From Chrysomallon squamiferum (Eukaryota > Mollusca > Gastropoda > Neomphalida > Peltospiridae): a stretch of 64,000 bases of DNA. Of this stretch, positions 32,831 through 44,890 are shown piece after piece. A model generated the notes under the pieces. It had not been told where the DNA came from. It saw only the letters and a list, made by a program, of their open reading frames with translations, and searched no databases. A program made the translations under genes and the position numbers. The DNA lies in assembly GCA_012295275.1 (NCBI GenBank), contig CM022673.1, positions 6,587,311 to 6,651,310 of the forward strand, read 5' to 3'. How positions within the stretch are numbered: position 1 is the first letter of the stretch; every line of letters starts with the position of its first letter.

Positions 32831-33930
32831 TGTTGAGAAGTCAAACTGAGCATGTCTGAATAGCTGCAGTAAATACTGCCATGTGGATCACACTGCTGCT
32901 ATAAACAAAGTGAGAATGACAAGCATGGAAAGGCCACCTTTTGCAATCCTGGACTGATTACTTCCTACAGCACTACGCACCATCGGTCTTACACATTTGT
33001 CCATGACCTTGGTCGTAGCTTTGATCTGTCTGTTCCTAACTTCTTTCTGTATCGATATTTATTTTCACAAAAGAAAAAAAAAAATTCTGTTTCAGTTTTT
33101 GTTTATTTCTTTTTTTCTCTGTTTTATTTTTTGAGTCTTTCCGTCACTATCTCTACCTTCTCCTTTCTGTTTTTTCTTTCTCATTCTTCTCTTTTTTTTT
33201 CTCCATAACTTCTTTATTTTTTTTATACACCTCTGTCCCTCTTTTCTCTCTGAAAATTAGTTATTTAATAAATAAAGAAAAAGATAACCAAATAAAATAA
33301 TCTAATATAACTGGGAAATAAAATGAATTAAAAAAAATGAAAATACCAACACCATCTGATTCATAACATTTTTTAGCCACAAATCACATATCAGAAATAA
33401 TGCAGAATGAAAGAGTAAATCCAAAATAAAATTTAATTAAGTCATGCTCAGATAATCTTGTCAAATGTTTGTTTAAAAATCTGTCACATGATGAAAAAGT
33501 TTTGATAATCTCACTACATGGAGTCTTTATAAAAGTTTCACTCTTTTGACGGAGATCTTACTGTAATGAGCGACAGAAATACATGTTGTCAAACACCAGG
33601 TTTTTGTTCAAAAATGTAAAATTTTGAAGATGATTGACACCTGCATGTGTCAGGTTGTGGTTACATGTGTCACATTGTCATTAAATATTAATTAATTTAG
33701 CTCACTTTATCAAAAAGATCTTGTCGATTTTCGTAAAACGTCAGAAAGGACATGGAATCATAATGTTGCTGAATGTTTGATCACAGCCAAATTGCATGTT
33801 CTGTGAATACCATCTGCCATGATGGAAAATGATTGTTATTTTTTTATTGTTTTTTTTTATTTTTTATTTTTTTTTTCTTTCTCAGTGGTTAGGCAAAGTA
33901 TAGCCATTTTGATTAGAAAAGACACCAGAG
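32831..33930. other. Mixed and T-rich non-coding sequence
   Basis: CCATGACCTTGGTCGTAG near 33,001 holds a CCAAGGTCA-type receptor half-site on the minus strand. Positions 33,060-33,250 are T-rich; 33,480-33,830 mixed. No gene. Confidence 0.5.
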
Positions 33931-33934
33931 GACT

Positions 33935-34560
33935 CACATTCTCGTTCTTTTAATTAAAATGAATAACTGGGTTTATTTATACGTATCTTCTTGCCTAGAA
34001 CAGGAAAAACAGTTATAATTTCAACATTGGTTATACTTTTAATTCAAAATATTTTAGGTATCTTACCATAATTTTATAGACTTACTCATGACATGTTCCA
34101 CATCAGTTATTTCTTTTGATTAGCAAAATGAAAAAAGCTATTTTTACATGTATCTTTCTACAAAGAATTAGAAATTAAATTACTGCTTAAACATTAGTTA
34201 TTCTTTTAGTTAATAAATAGTAATGATTATTTTATATTTTTCTTGGAAATTACAAAATTAGAAGTTAAGTCTTTCATATTACTTATTCTTTTGATTAATG
34301 TAAATTTGAAGTGCTGTATTATGTGTATGTATACTGCAGAGAAATAGGAAAAAAAAAACACTTTCCTATTAAGTTATCATTTCAATTAAGATAAACAAGA
34401 AGGTCTATTTTATGTAAATTTGAAATGGAAAACTTCCACATTGGTTATTCTTTTAATTACCACAAATGTCAACAGTTAAGTTTATCTTACAGTAAATAAT
34501 TAGAAAAGAAACTGCAGCTTGTTTTCTTTTATTATAATTAGCATAACAAATAATAATAAT
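33935..34560. repeat. Tandem array, period about 85 bp, about 8 copies, homeodomain cores
   Basis: TTATTCTTTTAATTA or a variant lies at about 33,943, 34,031, 34,107, 34,195, 34,282, 34,372, 34,445 and 34,522, each followed by an AAATGNAA-like and TATTTTA-like part and often preceded by TTCCACATTGG-like sequence. The repeated core TTAATTA/TTGATTA is a generic homeodomain site. Divergence is moderate. Confidence 0.7.
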
Positions 34561-34896
34561 AATAATAACAATAATAATACAAAAATTAAAAACATTTTAT
34601 GCATTAACTGGATCTATTGTTTATTTTTGATCAATAATCATGTTTCCACTGCTTGAAAACAGAAAAAGGAAAAAAAATAAAATAAAATAAAATAATAATT
34701 TAAAAAAAATTAAAGAAAAAGAAACGAAATTCCGGATGTTATTTTCACTTCTGGGAAATAACACATCAGGAATTTTATTCTGCTGGTATTATTATTAATA
34801 AGACTCACGGGAAATGAATGAAAAATAAATAAAAACATAAAAACTGATTTTAAAAAAAAATCTAATTGAAAAATTGGACTTTTTAGGAAACATATA
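34561..34896. other. AT-rich spacer with A runs
   Basis: AATAAAATAAAA words near 34,675-34,700. No gene. Confidence 0.55.
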
Positions 34897-35045
34897 GTAA
34901 TAATGATGATGATGATGATGACAATGATGATTATGATGACAATGATGTTTATGATGACAATGATGATTATGATGATAATATTAATAATAATCATAATCAT
35001 AATCACAATCATAATTCTAATTCCTATTTTAATAATAATATTTTT
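34897..35045. repeat. Imperfect (GAT/AAT)n trinucleotide repeat
   Basis: TGATGATGA and TGATGACAATGATGATTA words, then AATAATCATAATC. The minus frame is poly-Ile/Val/Met. Confidence 0.88.
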
Positions 35046-36206
35046 AAAATAATAAAACTAATTTTTTTTTAAAATTATAAAAAAAAAAAAAATTCATTTA
35101 CATAATAATATACATAACATGACGTGAACAAATGACTACTATTACAAAATACACACTGTCTTAACGACTTCATAAGTAATTTTACCTCAGTCGTCAACGG
35201 CAGTAATGACAATCGTCTCAAATCTACAAGCTTCCTACATTAGTGAAACAAAGCATGTACAGATGTTAACAGTTGTTAACTGATGATGTTTTTGCATGCA
35301 ATTCTATTTTCATATTTTTTCAGTCACACAGAAATATAATAATAATACAAAATAAAAAATTGTCTGTGTTGATTATTGATCAGCTACAAAGTTAGAGTGA
35401 CATACTTTATTTAAAAAAAAAAAAAAAAAAAAAACTACAACATTGCATACCTTTACCGGAATGAAATCAGGTTGCTGTCTGAATTATAACAATTATAAAA
35501 CTCGTTCCATATTTTTAAAATTGTTTTTAAATTATTATCGTTTTGCCTTCAGTTATCCATTTTTAATTTTAAATTAACAGGAAGAAAAAGAAATACAAGA
35601 AAACAACAAACAAAAAAAACCAACAACATGTTCTGTTAACAATAAGTCAAATTATCATCAGTTGTAGAATAAAAAAAAAAAATTCTTCATTACCATGGCA
35701 ACCAATCTGAGATAATTTTGTATTTTTATTCCATTGGTTTCTTTTACTGACTGTATCAGAAAAGTGCCATACTGTGCCACCCAGCTCTGAACAGCTTAGA
35801 GAAAGCCAGCCTGATTGCTTATGTCAGTCAAACAGTGTGAAGGAGGTGATGGCAGCTTCTTTGGCACTTTGACAGTTTTCAGGGAGTCCTCTGAACTGGC
35901 TCCATTATTGGACTGTCCCTTCTGGTTTATGCTGTGACCATTGTCTCAGAGTTTTTTGGGGGATTTTTTTTTTTTTTTTTTTTATTTTTTTTGGCTTTGA
36001 ATAAATGAAACAATAAATGAAGTTGTGAAAACAAAACAACTATAATGGAAAAAAAAAAAAAAAGATAATAAAGAGAAAAAGTTGAAAAACAATGAATTTT
36101 TCTGTACTTTTCCCTCTCTTGCTCTTTTCGGTTTCATTTAGTTTTTTTGTTTTTTAAAAAACAACAAATTTTCATATCTTTTAAAATCTTTTTATCACAT
36201 TCCTTT

Positions 36207-36208
<2 letters not shown>
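35046..36208. other. AT-rich non-coding sequence with one mixed block
   Basis: A runs at about 35,080-35,093 and 35,411-35,433; T run near 35,966-35,983. The block at 35,690-35,960 is more complex (ATACTGTGCCACCCAGC, TGGCAGCTTCTTTGG) and might be another island. No gene. Confidence 0.5.

Positions 36209-36237
<29 letters not shown>
36209..36237. repeat. 29-nt poly-T
   Basis: Uninterrupted T run at the left edge of the next island. Confidence 0.95.
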
Positions 36238-36650
36238 CACCTCCCTCTCCTTTCATATGCCTGATTTGGTGACATTGCATCATGGAGATGGCATTAAAAA
36301 TAAAATAAAGCATTTCCTGACCAGATTTCCACTGTATTGATTTTGCTGACAAGCAAGGACATACGCTCATTGTTAAAGTCGGGGTACACCGAGACCTGCA
36401 ATGATCTCCCTGTGTTTCATGCATTGTTACAGTAATGGACCGAGAAACATGAAAAATCAAATGAACGTATTAGATAAATAAAACAGGTTCTTGTGGGGGC
36501 TAGGCTCTTAATCCTTAAAAAGCATTTAGAGGGCAATACTGCTGGGGATGATTCAGTGTGTAGTGTTTGTTGCATTGTCTGGTGATGGGTTTTGATGTTC
36601 AGTTTGAAATGTGATACAGTATTCTTCAAAAGGATTTTTAATTCTGGTTC
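36238..36650. promoter_or_regulatory. Non-repetitive island, candidate regulatory element
   Basis: About 400 bp of mixed composition with TTTTGCTGACAAGC, GGGGTACACCGAGACC, CTCTTAATCCTTA (Otx-like) and GGGGATGATTCA. Minus frames of 84 and 70 residues cover it, the first running from poly-Lys, and neither has a known domain. Confidence 0.35.
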
Positions 36651-37299
36651 TTTGTATAACCATTTTTTCTCTTATTCTCATCTTTGTCTCTCTCGTTTTC
36701 TCTGTCTTTCTCTTTCAGTCTCTCTGTCTTTTTCTCACTCTTTGTCTCTATTTTTCTGTCTCTCTCTTTCTCTCTCTTCCTTTCTCTCTGTAATACTTTT
36801 ATGTATGCTGTTATCCCAGTAAACTAGCAAACTACAAGCAGATTATTACGGAGGATCATACATCATATGTAAGTGTAGTGCAGTAGTGCATTTTATTTAG
36901 CAGACACGACATCTCTGCTTCTTCCATCAGTTTAAGTATGTTTATGTCAGTAGTAATGCAGGGTTGATATGGCTGAAATGCAGGTATATTAAATTAGGTT
37001 AAAGTTCAAATTTGCAACACATGTGTCTGATTACGCAGGTCTACAAAGCACGCATCGATGGCATTTATGAACATGTAGAGAGACGTAAGTTGGAATGAAT
37101 GTTCAGTTACCGTGTTTTGTCTTGTTGAATTGCACATGTTATTTATCACTTGTCATTACAAACACAAAAAGAACACAGAAAACGATCTGTCTAAATTAGC
37201 CAACTTTCTTATGCTCCTCTGAAGAGAAGAATATTAAAATATAATTCAGATTCTTTCAAAATTAAATTAATGTAAAAGACATGGTTATTAAAATGTCAG
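36651..37299. other. CT-rich tract then mixed sequence
   Basis: TCTCTGTCTTTCTC words at 36,680-36,790, then moderately complex sequence to 37,100. No gene. Confidence 0.55.
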
Positions 37300-38130
37300 A
37301 AATATGCCAGACAAACATTCCGGACCCCTCGGTCTTCTCATTATTATGAAAAAACTGAACTGTTATTGTTTCTGACAAGAACATAAATTAAAAAGGCCAT
37401 GGATGATGGTTATCTCTTTTAGAGCCAACATCCAGCATTACTCCATCAGCAATTTGCAATCTTAGGATGAGACTTCATACTGTGAGCACCATTAGAAACA
37501 TTCATTTCCTGACAAATTTATGACATCCAACATGTATTAGAGTTACTCCCCTTTGTGATGCTCTCCACGAGATAACAGCAGGTTTGTGATATGGCACATG
37601 TGACCTGCCATGGTGACATGCTTTATTATAGTTGTTATCTCCCTTCCTTGTCCATATTTTATTATGACTTCAATATTTCATTTTGCTTGTTATCATTTTT
37701 GAATTTGTTTCAATTTAAGGTGATTTTATTTTCATTATTTTAACACTTAATTGCAGCATTCACACCAGAAATAATTGTTTCAAAAAAAAAAAAAAAAAAA
37801 TGACACAGATGGAAGATATTGGTCATAAACATGATACTTGGATTTATTATGACAAAAAACTAAACTGGTTTTTATTCTGAATTGTGAACTATATGCATTT
37901 CTCTTTCATCAATGAATTGATAGCCTTTTAACAATAAAGTTCAGACATGAATTTTGTAACACTGGGACTATTTTCCATCCCAGCTCGTATTCTACGGCTG
38001 GTTTATCAAAGGCCACTGTATGTACTTTCCTATGGGAAGGTACAAATATAAAATCAATTGCTGCTAAAGAAGAAGGGTAACCCAGCGGAGTGGTACCATT
38101 CAGTTTCCCCTTTCATACCACAGAAGAAAA
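37300..38130. promoter_or_regulatory. Discontinuous island, candidate regulatory element
   Basis: Blocks at 37,310-37,640 and 37,960-38,130 are separated by AT-rich sequence and an A run (37,782-37,800). Visible words include ATGTGACCTGCCATGG and CCACTGTATGTAC. A 22-nt hairpin lies at 38,022-38,043. No coding frame. Confidence 0.35.
38022..38043. other. Perfect short hairpin
   Basis: GTACTTTCC (38,022-38,030), a 4-nt loop, then GGAAGGTAC: nine pairs with one G-T wobble. Too short for a microRNA precursor. Confidence 0.5.
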
Positions 38131-38570
38131 AACATGTGAAAACAGCCATTGATCATTAATATTAAAATATGTTGTGATGTCATTAAATATTCACTCATCT
38201 TGTGATCCATTCATCTGGTTATGTAATAAATAATGTGAGAAAGGAAAACACTAATGTTGTTTTAATGATATGGGCATGGTACCATATACCATGTACTATT
38301 ACTGTTTATTCTTTTTGTTTATATATATATATATACATTTTTTTTTTTTTTGAAAATTCAAATTTCATATATTTCATTTTCATTTGCTTCTTTTTCCTTT
38401 CTTAAAATCAAAAATTTTACATTCTCTATTAATTTGGCACTGAATTCACTTTCATTCTTACTATCTTCCTTTTTTTTTTTTTTTTTTTTCTATAATTTAA
38501 TAGTATAATAAAAATAAAATTTTATCTTTTCTATTTATTTGACTTGTAACCTAAAAAAAAAGTCAAACCG
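38131..38570. other. AT-rich spacer with (TA)n and T runs
   Basis: ATATATATAT at 38,321-38,335 followed by poly-T, and a T run at about 38,470-38,489. No gene. Confidence 0.6.
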
Positions 38571-38935
38571 GAATGTGATTTGGGACGAGTGCACTAATTC
38601 TTTGCTGTTTTAAAGAGAGATGGGGAGATAAGAACAACAGAAATGAGCTGTTAAGACACTTACTGGACTCTGATACACAGACACACTCTATAGCTACAAG
38701 ATATTTTCTCTAGATAAAGCGTAGCCATTCACTTTGGAGTAGTCCAGAAATAACATGCGGACAATTAGAGAAAATGGAAATAAAATGATGATAAGAGATG
38801 CTCTTCCTCTTGTTGGAGCCCATTAATGCAGACATACTTTGTGAAGTGTCGAAATATGTTGAATGGCAGTTGGCTAAATGAAACTGAACAGTATTATCAT
38901 GCTTTCATTTACAGGTTAAACTTAGCATATTTGTA
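38571..38935. promoter_or_regulatory. Non-repetitive island, candidate regulatory element
   Basis: Mixed composition with GGGACGAGTGCAC, GATAAAGCGTAGCC and AAGTGTCGAAAT. No frame. Weakest class of island call. Confidence 0.28.
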
Positions 38936-38977
38936 GTTAAGGAGATTAAGAATTTTTTGCTTTTTTTCATATTAGAG

Positions 38978-39240
38978 AATTATTTGTTTGTTTGTTTTGT
39001 TTGTTTGTTTGTTTTGTTTGTTTGTTTGTTTGTTTGTTTGTTTGTTTGTTTGCTTGTTTGTTTGTTTATTTTTATTTATTTATTTTATTTAATTTTAAAA
39101 AATATATATTTATTTACCTATTCATTTATTTGTTTATTAACTTTTAAATATTAGAGATTTATATGTTCGTTTATTTTATTTTTTATTTTATTTACTTTTA
39201 TTGATTCTTCTATTTATTTATGTATTTATTGATTTATAAA
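38978..39240. repeat. (TTTG)n-(TTTA)n tetranucleotide repeat
   Basis: TTTG units at about 38,981-39,066 pass into TTTA-rich sequence with decay to 39,240. Frame is Cys/Leu/Phe/Val repeats. Confidence 0.95.
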
Positions 39241-39321
39241 TGTCATAGATGATTCATTAACCCAGACTTTGTTGTTTTATTAATATTATTTTTTTTTCCC
39301 CTGCTTATTTGTTTATGTATT

Positions 39322-39358
<37 letters not shown>

Positions 39359-39839
39359 GTGTGCAAGGTTCTTAGTGCTGTTACTGCAGTTGTTTTCATG
39401 GGGGAATGTTAATTTTTAATAAATCCTGAATTTTTTAACTTCAGATTGTTATGTAGATTTGTAAAGAGGAATAAAACTATTTTCACAGTTGCTCTAGATG
39501 TTGAATTAATGAAATAATTTTAGTTACAAATATACATCTCAGTTATTATTTACCAAAACTCAAAACTGTATGTATCCATAACTTAATCTGCATACTTTTA
39601 ATAGCACCCAATAATCAAACCACTTTATTTACGCATACATAGACAGATAGACAGATACAGTTATATATACATCTATATAGATAGAAAAACAGATAGAATG
39701 ACATAGATATAGATATATATGTAAATCAGTCAATATTAGTAAATTACTCAGTGTCTATATAGTTGTAACCCAATCTATATCCATATTATAATTACGAGAA
39801 AATAATTGGTTATTTCATTATGTTGCAGCCTACAGCATC
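39241..39839. other. Poly-T then AT-rich spacer
   Basis: 31 T at 39,327-39,357. AGACAGATAGACAGATA and ATATAGATAG words at 39,640-39,720. No gene. Confidence 0.6.
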
Positions 39840-40345
39840 AGTGTTACATATTCACTTAACCTTTTTGCTCTCTGCCTTCACAAATACTAGCACCATTACC
39901 ACTTAAGCATGAAAACCAGGAAATGTTTCATTCAGCGCATGGACTACAATTTCCAGCTGGCAATTAGTTTCTGTATCTTTGTTACTGACCAAACTCAAGA
40001 GTTAATATACAGCCGACGTAATTACAAAGTGTGGCTTGAGACCGCAGACCGAAATAACAGAAATATGATTCATTAGATATCTCTACTGTAACAAAAGATT
40101 TGAATATGATGATGTCCGGTCATATTTCCTGTCCATCGTTACCCTCAAATTGAAACCTTCTCTTGACCACTGCCTGTCTCAGAGGTCAAGCTTAGATTAC
40201 AAAGGTAGTGGACATTAATCTGGCCAAGCTCAGGTGTCCGCATCACGTCTGCAGCCTATTATCACGTTCTGGTAGCACAGGACCAGACATCTAGACATTA
40301 GAGCTGATAATAACTGTCTGATAAATTACTGTTCATGTGTCTTGT
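39840..40345. promoter_or_regulatory. Non-repetitive island, candidate regulatory element
   Basis: About 500 bp, rich in CpG for this window (CAGCGCATGG, AGCCGACGT, ACCGCAGACCG, GTCCGGTC, TGTCCGCATCACGTC). ACCACTTAAGCA (NK2-like), GCAATTAG, GAGGTCAAG and CTCAGGTG words occur. No long frame. Function inferred. Confidence 0.4.
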
Positions 40346-40860
40346 CTTTTCTTTATCTCTGTCTTTTTCTCTTTCTGATTATATTTCCTTTGTGTCTTTC
40401 ACTCATTCTGTCTCTTTCCCCTGTTTATAGATTATTCTCATTGGTCTTCCAATTCTTACATTCATATATACTATTTCTCTTTTTTCTAAGGTCTGTCTTT
40501 TTCTCTTTCCCTGTGTCTGTCTGTCTGTCTCTCTCCACTTTTCTTTTCAATTTTTTATCACATTCTCTTAAATCTCTTTGTCTCTGTTAATGGTTTTTAT
40601 CTATTAAAGCTGATAACTATTCTCTTTTTTTTTCTCTCTGCATTTTCCATTTCTCTACTCTTATACTCTTCTATTTCTTTGAAATCTTCTTTATCTTTTC
40701 TTTTTTTTTTCTGTCTCTCATTTTACTTTCCTAATGTCCATTCATTTTATCTTTTTTTCTTTCTGTTCTTCTATTTCAGTCTTAATTTCTTTTCTCTTTC
40801 CATCGTTCTCTCTCTATATATATCATTCTCTTTCTTTCACTACTAACTGAACTATCATCA
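40346..40860. repeat. Pyrimidine-rich tract
   Basis: Almost only C and T with CTCT, TTTC and CTGT words to about 40,845. The 82-residue frame is Leu/Phe/Ser-rich for this reason. Confidence 0.75.
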
Positions 40861-41129
40861 GTGGTCTAATGGAATTTTAAATTCTACCAGGCTGCTTTTG
40901 TTTATGTTTAGAGTTACTGATGTTAAAAATAACTGTATAGAGATACTGTAACAGAAAATTATTTATCACTTTTAGTATAGAGTTCTTTTGAACACAAATC
41001 AATACACATAAAATATTTATGATATATCACAGGTAAGGAATCAATAAGTGAATATTTGTTTAATAACATTTCAGTACATTTTAATGCTAAAAGTCATTAG
41101 ATGTGAAATTAAGGTATCCGAGAATGGAA
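40861..41129. other. AT-rich spacer
   Basis: No gene or family recognised. Confidence 0.45.
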
Positions 41130-42080
41130 ATGTACTACCAGTGTATGGGTTACTCCTGCTTACTGGCAGCAAAGGAATCTTTTATTAGAACCTTCACATA
41201 TAAGAAAAAAATCACACACAACAACCATAAATAGTTCATATACTTTTTCAAGTGTAAATGCCTCCACCAGTTTACATATTTCACCTCTTCATTAGCAGTA
41301 AAGAATCTTTTGTAAGAACCTTATCGGTGACAGAATGTCTTCTATTACCATGAACAGACAGTCAGTCAGTGTGACACTGTTCTCAAAAGCAAAAGTTTTA
41401 TTTTTATTTACATCAGTTGCAATTTATTTGCATTAAACAAAAAAAAACAAAAAAAGAAATTTCCACATTGCGAATTTAATTTCAAAAGGTCAAAATAAGT
41501 TAATTCAACCATTTTGAAATAACCTTTGAAATAATGTGAAAATAATTGTTACCATTATTCAAACACCACTGAAATTTACATGCTTTACATTCACATCTCC
41601 ATATCTCATATATAACAATACACACACTTCACCCATAATCTTCCTGTAGGCCATTTCTCTGATAACTGTAATAATGTAGAAATGATACTACTATGTTTAG
41701 TAATTATTATCATGAATATACCACCCTGAAGACTGTTTCTGTAAGAAGAGTTTTCCAGAATTGTGAATTCTCACATTTTTAATTATATAGACCCCACACT
41801 ACATCCATCCTTGTAAATCAATTTCTGTGACAAGTATCATGTACTAAGACAATGGAATACATCAGACATTTAAACAGACCAGCTCAACTTTGCATTCTGT
41901 CCAGACCCCACCCTGTGTGTTTGCAGCAGGCCTATTACAGCAACAACCAATACAAATTAAAACAACATTAATGCACAAGAATATTAACACCTCCACCTTT
42001 CAAACACCCCCCCCACTCCCACATCCTTCCTGTCGGCTGTTTGCCATGACAACCATCAACACATATTAAGGCAGGTGCCA
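41130..42080. repeat. Diverged tandem array, period about 90-130 bp
   Basis: ACCAGTGTATGGGTTACTCC with GCAGCAAAGGAATCTTTTAT (41,136-41,185) is echoed 128 bp on (41,266-41,315). From 41,635 a related theme recurs: a C-rich ACCC start, ATCTTCCTGTAGGC-like, TTTCTGTGA(C/T)AA-like, at about 41,640, 41,730, 41,810, 41,905 and 42,020. Borders are uncertain because of divergence. Confidence 0.55.
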
Positions 42081-42404
42081 AAACAAGAAAGAAATACTTT
42101 GGAAAGTCACACACACAAATGATATTTCATATTCTGCATTTAATAATGCCAGTAATTTACAGGTTCTTTTTGATGATGGTCTGGTGGACTGGGGTCCATG
42201 CCAACAGATAATGAAAAATAGATGAATGTTTGTTTAGCAAACTTATTTTTATGATAACAGTGACTTGTACTGTTCTGCATGTGGTATTGTGTTTGAATGG
42301 GAAACCTGCTGATGTCATTCTGTAGGATTTTCATTACGATTATTCAATAAAGTTTCATTTATGTGCACCTTCGCTTTGGCTGGGTAATGTGGATTCTGTC
42401 TTTT
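42081..42404. other. Mixed sequence, no gene seen
   Basis: The 64-residue minus frame at 42,140-42,334 has no recognised feature. Confidence 0.45.
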
Positions 42405-42439
42405 GGTTCAGATGCCTTGGAGTTCTGGTTCATGTCTTG

Positions 42440-42510
42440 AAATAAAGCACTGCATCATCCACTGATAATGATTGAACTCATGGAGTGTACCATGTTTTAA
42501 ATAGATATTT
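42440..42510 (-). mobile_element. tRNA-like SINE fragment
   Basis: Minus strand has GAGTTCAATCA (B-box-like; plus 42,469-42,479). Positions 42,460-42,479 match 22,265-22,284 at 19 of 20 bases. The upstream part is too decayed to see an A-box. The shared segment is the main evidence. Confidence 0.5.
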
Positions 42511-43115
42511 AACTGGTTTGCGTTTGGAAGAAGAAATAATGCAAAGGAACAAAACAGCATTCTGATTGTAAAGCTAAATGGAATTTTTTTCAATAATTCA
42601 CCTCCTAGTCATCATCATTTTTATTATTATTATATGTTTTAATTTTTTTTTTAATTTTTGTTTTAAATTTTTTTAAAATTTTTTTTCTTTTTTTAAATAA
42701 ATATAATTAGGCACACTGACTATAACAGGAAGTAAGCCAGTGGGTACACTGAGGGGAAGTGATCCTGTGTTCACTGGGTCTCAGATGAATGGTGTATCTA
42801 CATCCTGTTGTTTTAATAAATGAAGATGTATTTTCTACAGGTGTAGGTTGCAGTGTAGACTGCATACTGAGTTAATTGTGACAGTGATAGAATCACTTCC
42901 ACTCCTCTTCTGTTATTAGATATACCTAAAATGTCACACTCATTTTCAGAGATTTGTTCTTTCTCTAGTAATTTCCGTCGAAATTTGGATTTATGTACAT
43001 ATACTTTAATGAAGTGGAAAAAATACTGTTTATATATACACATAAATGTGTGTTAAAGTGGTAATGGTTTTTAGTTTGAAAAAGATAAGAGTTTTGTTTT
43101 TAAAAGGATGGCTGG
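42511..43115. other. AT-rich spacer, then mixed sequence
   Basis: T-rich at 42,640-42,700. The 76-residue minus frame at 42,813-43,043 is unrecognised. Confidence 0.45.
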
Positions 43116-43249
43116 GTGTTTTGTGTGTGTGTGTGTGTGTGAGATGGGAATATATATTAGTATTTGTGAAAGTTTGATATATGTATTATAAGTATGAATT
43201 TGCAAGTGAGAAAAGGATAGAGAAAAAGATTGTGACTTTGTGTCTGCGC

Positions 43250-43286
<37 letters not shown>

Positions 43287-43310
43287 TGTCTGTCTGTCTG
43301 TCTGCTAGAC
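43116..43310. repeat. (GT)n and (CTGT)n microsatellites
   Basis: GT at about 43,121-43,141 and 43,250-43,285, then CTGT units to 43,303, with GCGCGCG at 43,247. Confidence 0.92.
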
Positions 43311-43622
43311 TGAGGTGTGTATTTAAGAGTGTGTGTTTCTTGAGTGTGTATGGGTGGTGAGGGATGGGGGCAGGGCATTTGCATATACATCTGTTATGAT
43401 GGCAGAACGTTTTTGTGTATGAAAGTCAGAGTGTTCCTGAGACTTGCACTTAAAATTAAATCAACTGTAAAATATTACATGAAAGCACCCGACTGCCCTT
43501 ATAAATCTTCATCTTAAAGCCATTTCATATTTCTTCAAAACAAATTTTGTATCCCGTGAAACAGAGATTTGCCATGCATTAGCATGTTATGCAACACACA
43601 TTGTTTTCTATCTTTTTAAAAC

Positions 43623-43658
<36 letters not shown>

Positions 43659-44530
43659 AACCTCTTTTTGTTAGCCTTTTTGTTTTCACTTCCAAAATGA
43701 CAAGAGACAGAAAACAGATGGATGCAAAACTAGGACAACAGTGAAAAAAAAAAAATGAAGAATGAACTGAATGCATAACACTTTCTTTCCTCTTTTCTCC
43801 TTCCATTTTTCTTTTACGGTTATTATTATCATCATCATTATTATTATCACACTTTATTTTTGTATTTTTTCACCACGCACAAACACCAGTTGTAGCTTCG
43901 GTTTGCAAAGAACTTGTGACACAAAAATGGATTTGTTGCTTTGTTGATATTCCAGGGAATCGATGGAGAAAAGTTCATGTACTGATTAACTTGGCTTTGA
44001 GTGCATTACTATGTGGCCACCCAATGTGTTGTGGCAGTATTCAATGATATTGATGTCATTTCCTTTGAGCCCAGATCCTTACCTTTTTATCTTTGAGTGA
44101 GACTGCATTTGAATGGAGGTAAAGAAAAGAGAAAGAGGAAGAAAGAAAGACGATGTAATATGTTTCAGATTTAATTTTAATTTTTTTTTTTCATAACCTC
44201 TGTAACCTATCCGGAGAAAGCAGATCATTCTAGTGTTGTGTGTGTTAAACGGCAGCCACAGTTAATAAGACTTACACTGTTGACAGCTGAATTGGTAGAG
44301 TTCCATTTTGTTGACAAAAGCATCAAGGTCATATGTTAATATCTGTTTATGGTTCAAAGATGCTTATCGTGGGATAAATAATGTATATGAACATATGAGA
44401 AGGTTTAAGGTTATAAAAATGTATGTATGTATAGGTTTGTATATATATGTGTATGGTGGGTACTTTTGGTTGGAGCATCTTTGGTGATACCTGTGTTATT
44501 GAACAGATGCTGTAATAGATCTAGACAGAT
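43311..44530. other. Mixed and AT-rich non-coding sequence
   Basis: 28 T at 43,626-43,653. Mixed blocks at 43,870-44,100 and 44,200-44,340; the second holds TCAAGGTCA at about 44,322 (NR5A/ERR-type extended half-site). No gene. Confidence 0.5.
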
Positions 44531-44539
44531 TACATGTCA

Positions 44540-44890
44540 GTATACATCAAGATTTGAGTATGTCTATCATGGGATGCTGGTAATATACTGATATACACAT
44601 AGGTTATGCATGCCTATTGTAGGATGCTGCTTGCATGCTGACATATATAGAGAGAGAGGTTCAAGTATGCCTATTGTAGGATGCTGCTTGTATGCTGACA
44701 TATATATAGAGGTTCAAGAGGTTCAAGTATGCTGACATTATAGAGAGAGGTTCAAGTATGCCTATTGTAGGATGCTGCTTGTATGCTGACATATAGAGAG
44801 AGAGGTTCAAGTATGCCTATTGTAGGATGCTGCTTGCATGCTGACATATAGAGAGAGGTTCAAGTATGCCTATTGTAGGATGTGGATAAT
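44540..44890. repeat. About 52-58-bp minisatellite, about 7 copies
   Basis: Unit order: AGGTTCAAGTATGCCTATTG, TAGGATGCTGCTTG(T/C)ATGC, TGACATATA, GAGAGAG. Internal copies are nearly identical and one is internally deleted (44,700-44,745). The outer copies near 44,550 and 44,600 are degraded. Confidence 0.9.

Noticed and set aside
38022-38043. Hairpin as a microRNA precursor
   Set aside because: Only nine pairs with a 4-nt loop and no longer stem around it.
38957-39154. Hydrophobic Cys/Leu/Phe frame as a membrane peptide
   Set aside because: Translation of (TTTG)n and (TTTA)n repeats.
43370-43390. POU octamer ATTTGCAT outside an island
   Set aside because: Several octamers are expected by chance in 64 kb of AT-rich DNA; this one has no supporting context.
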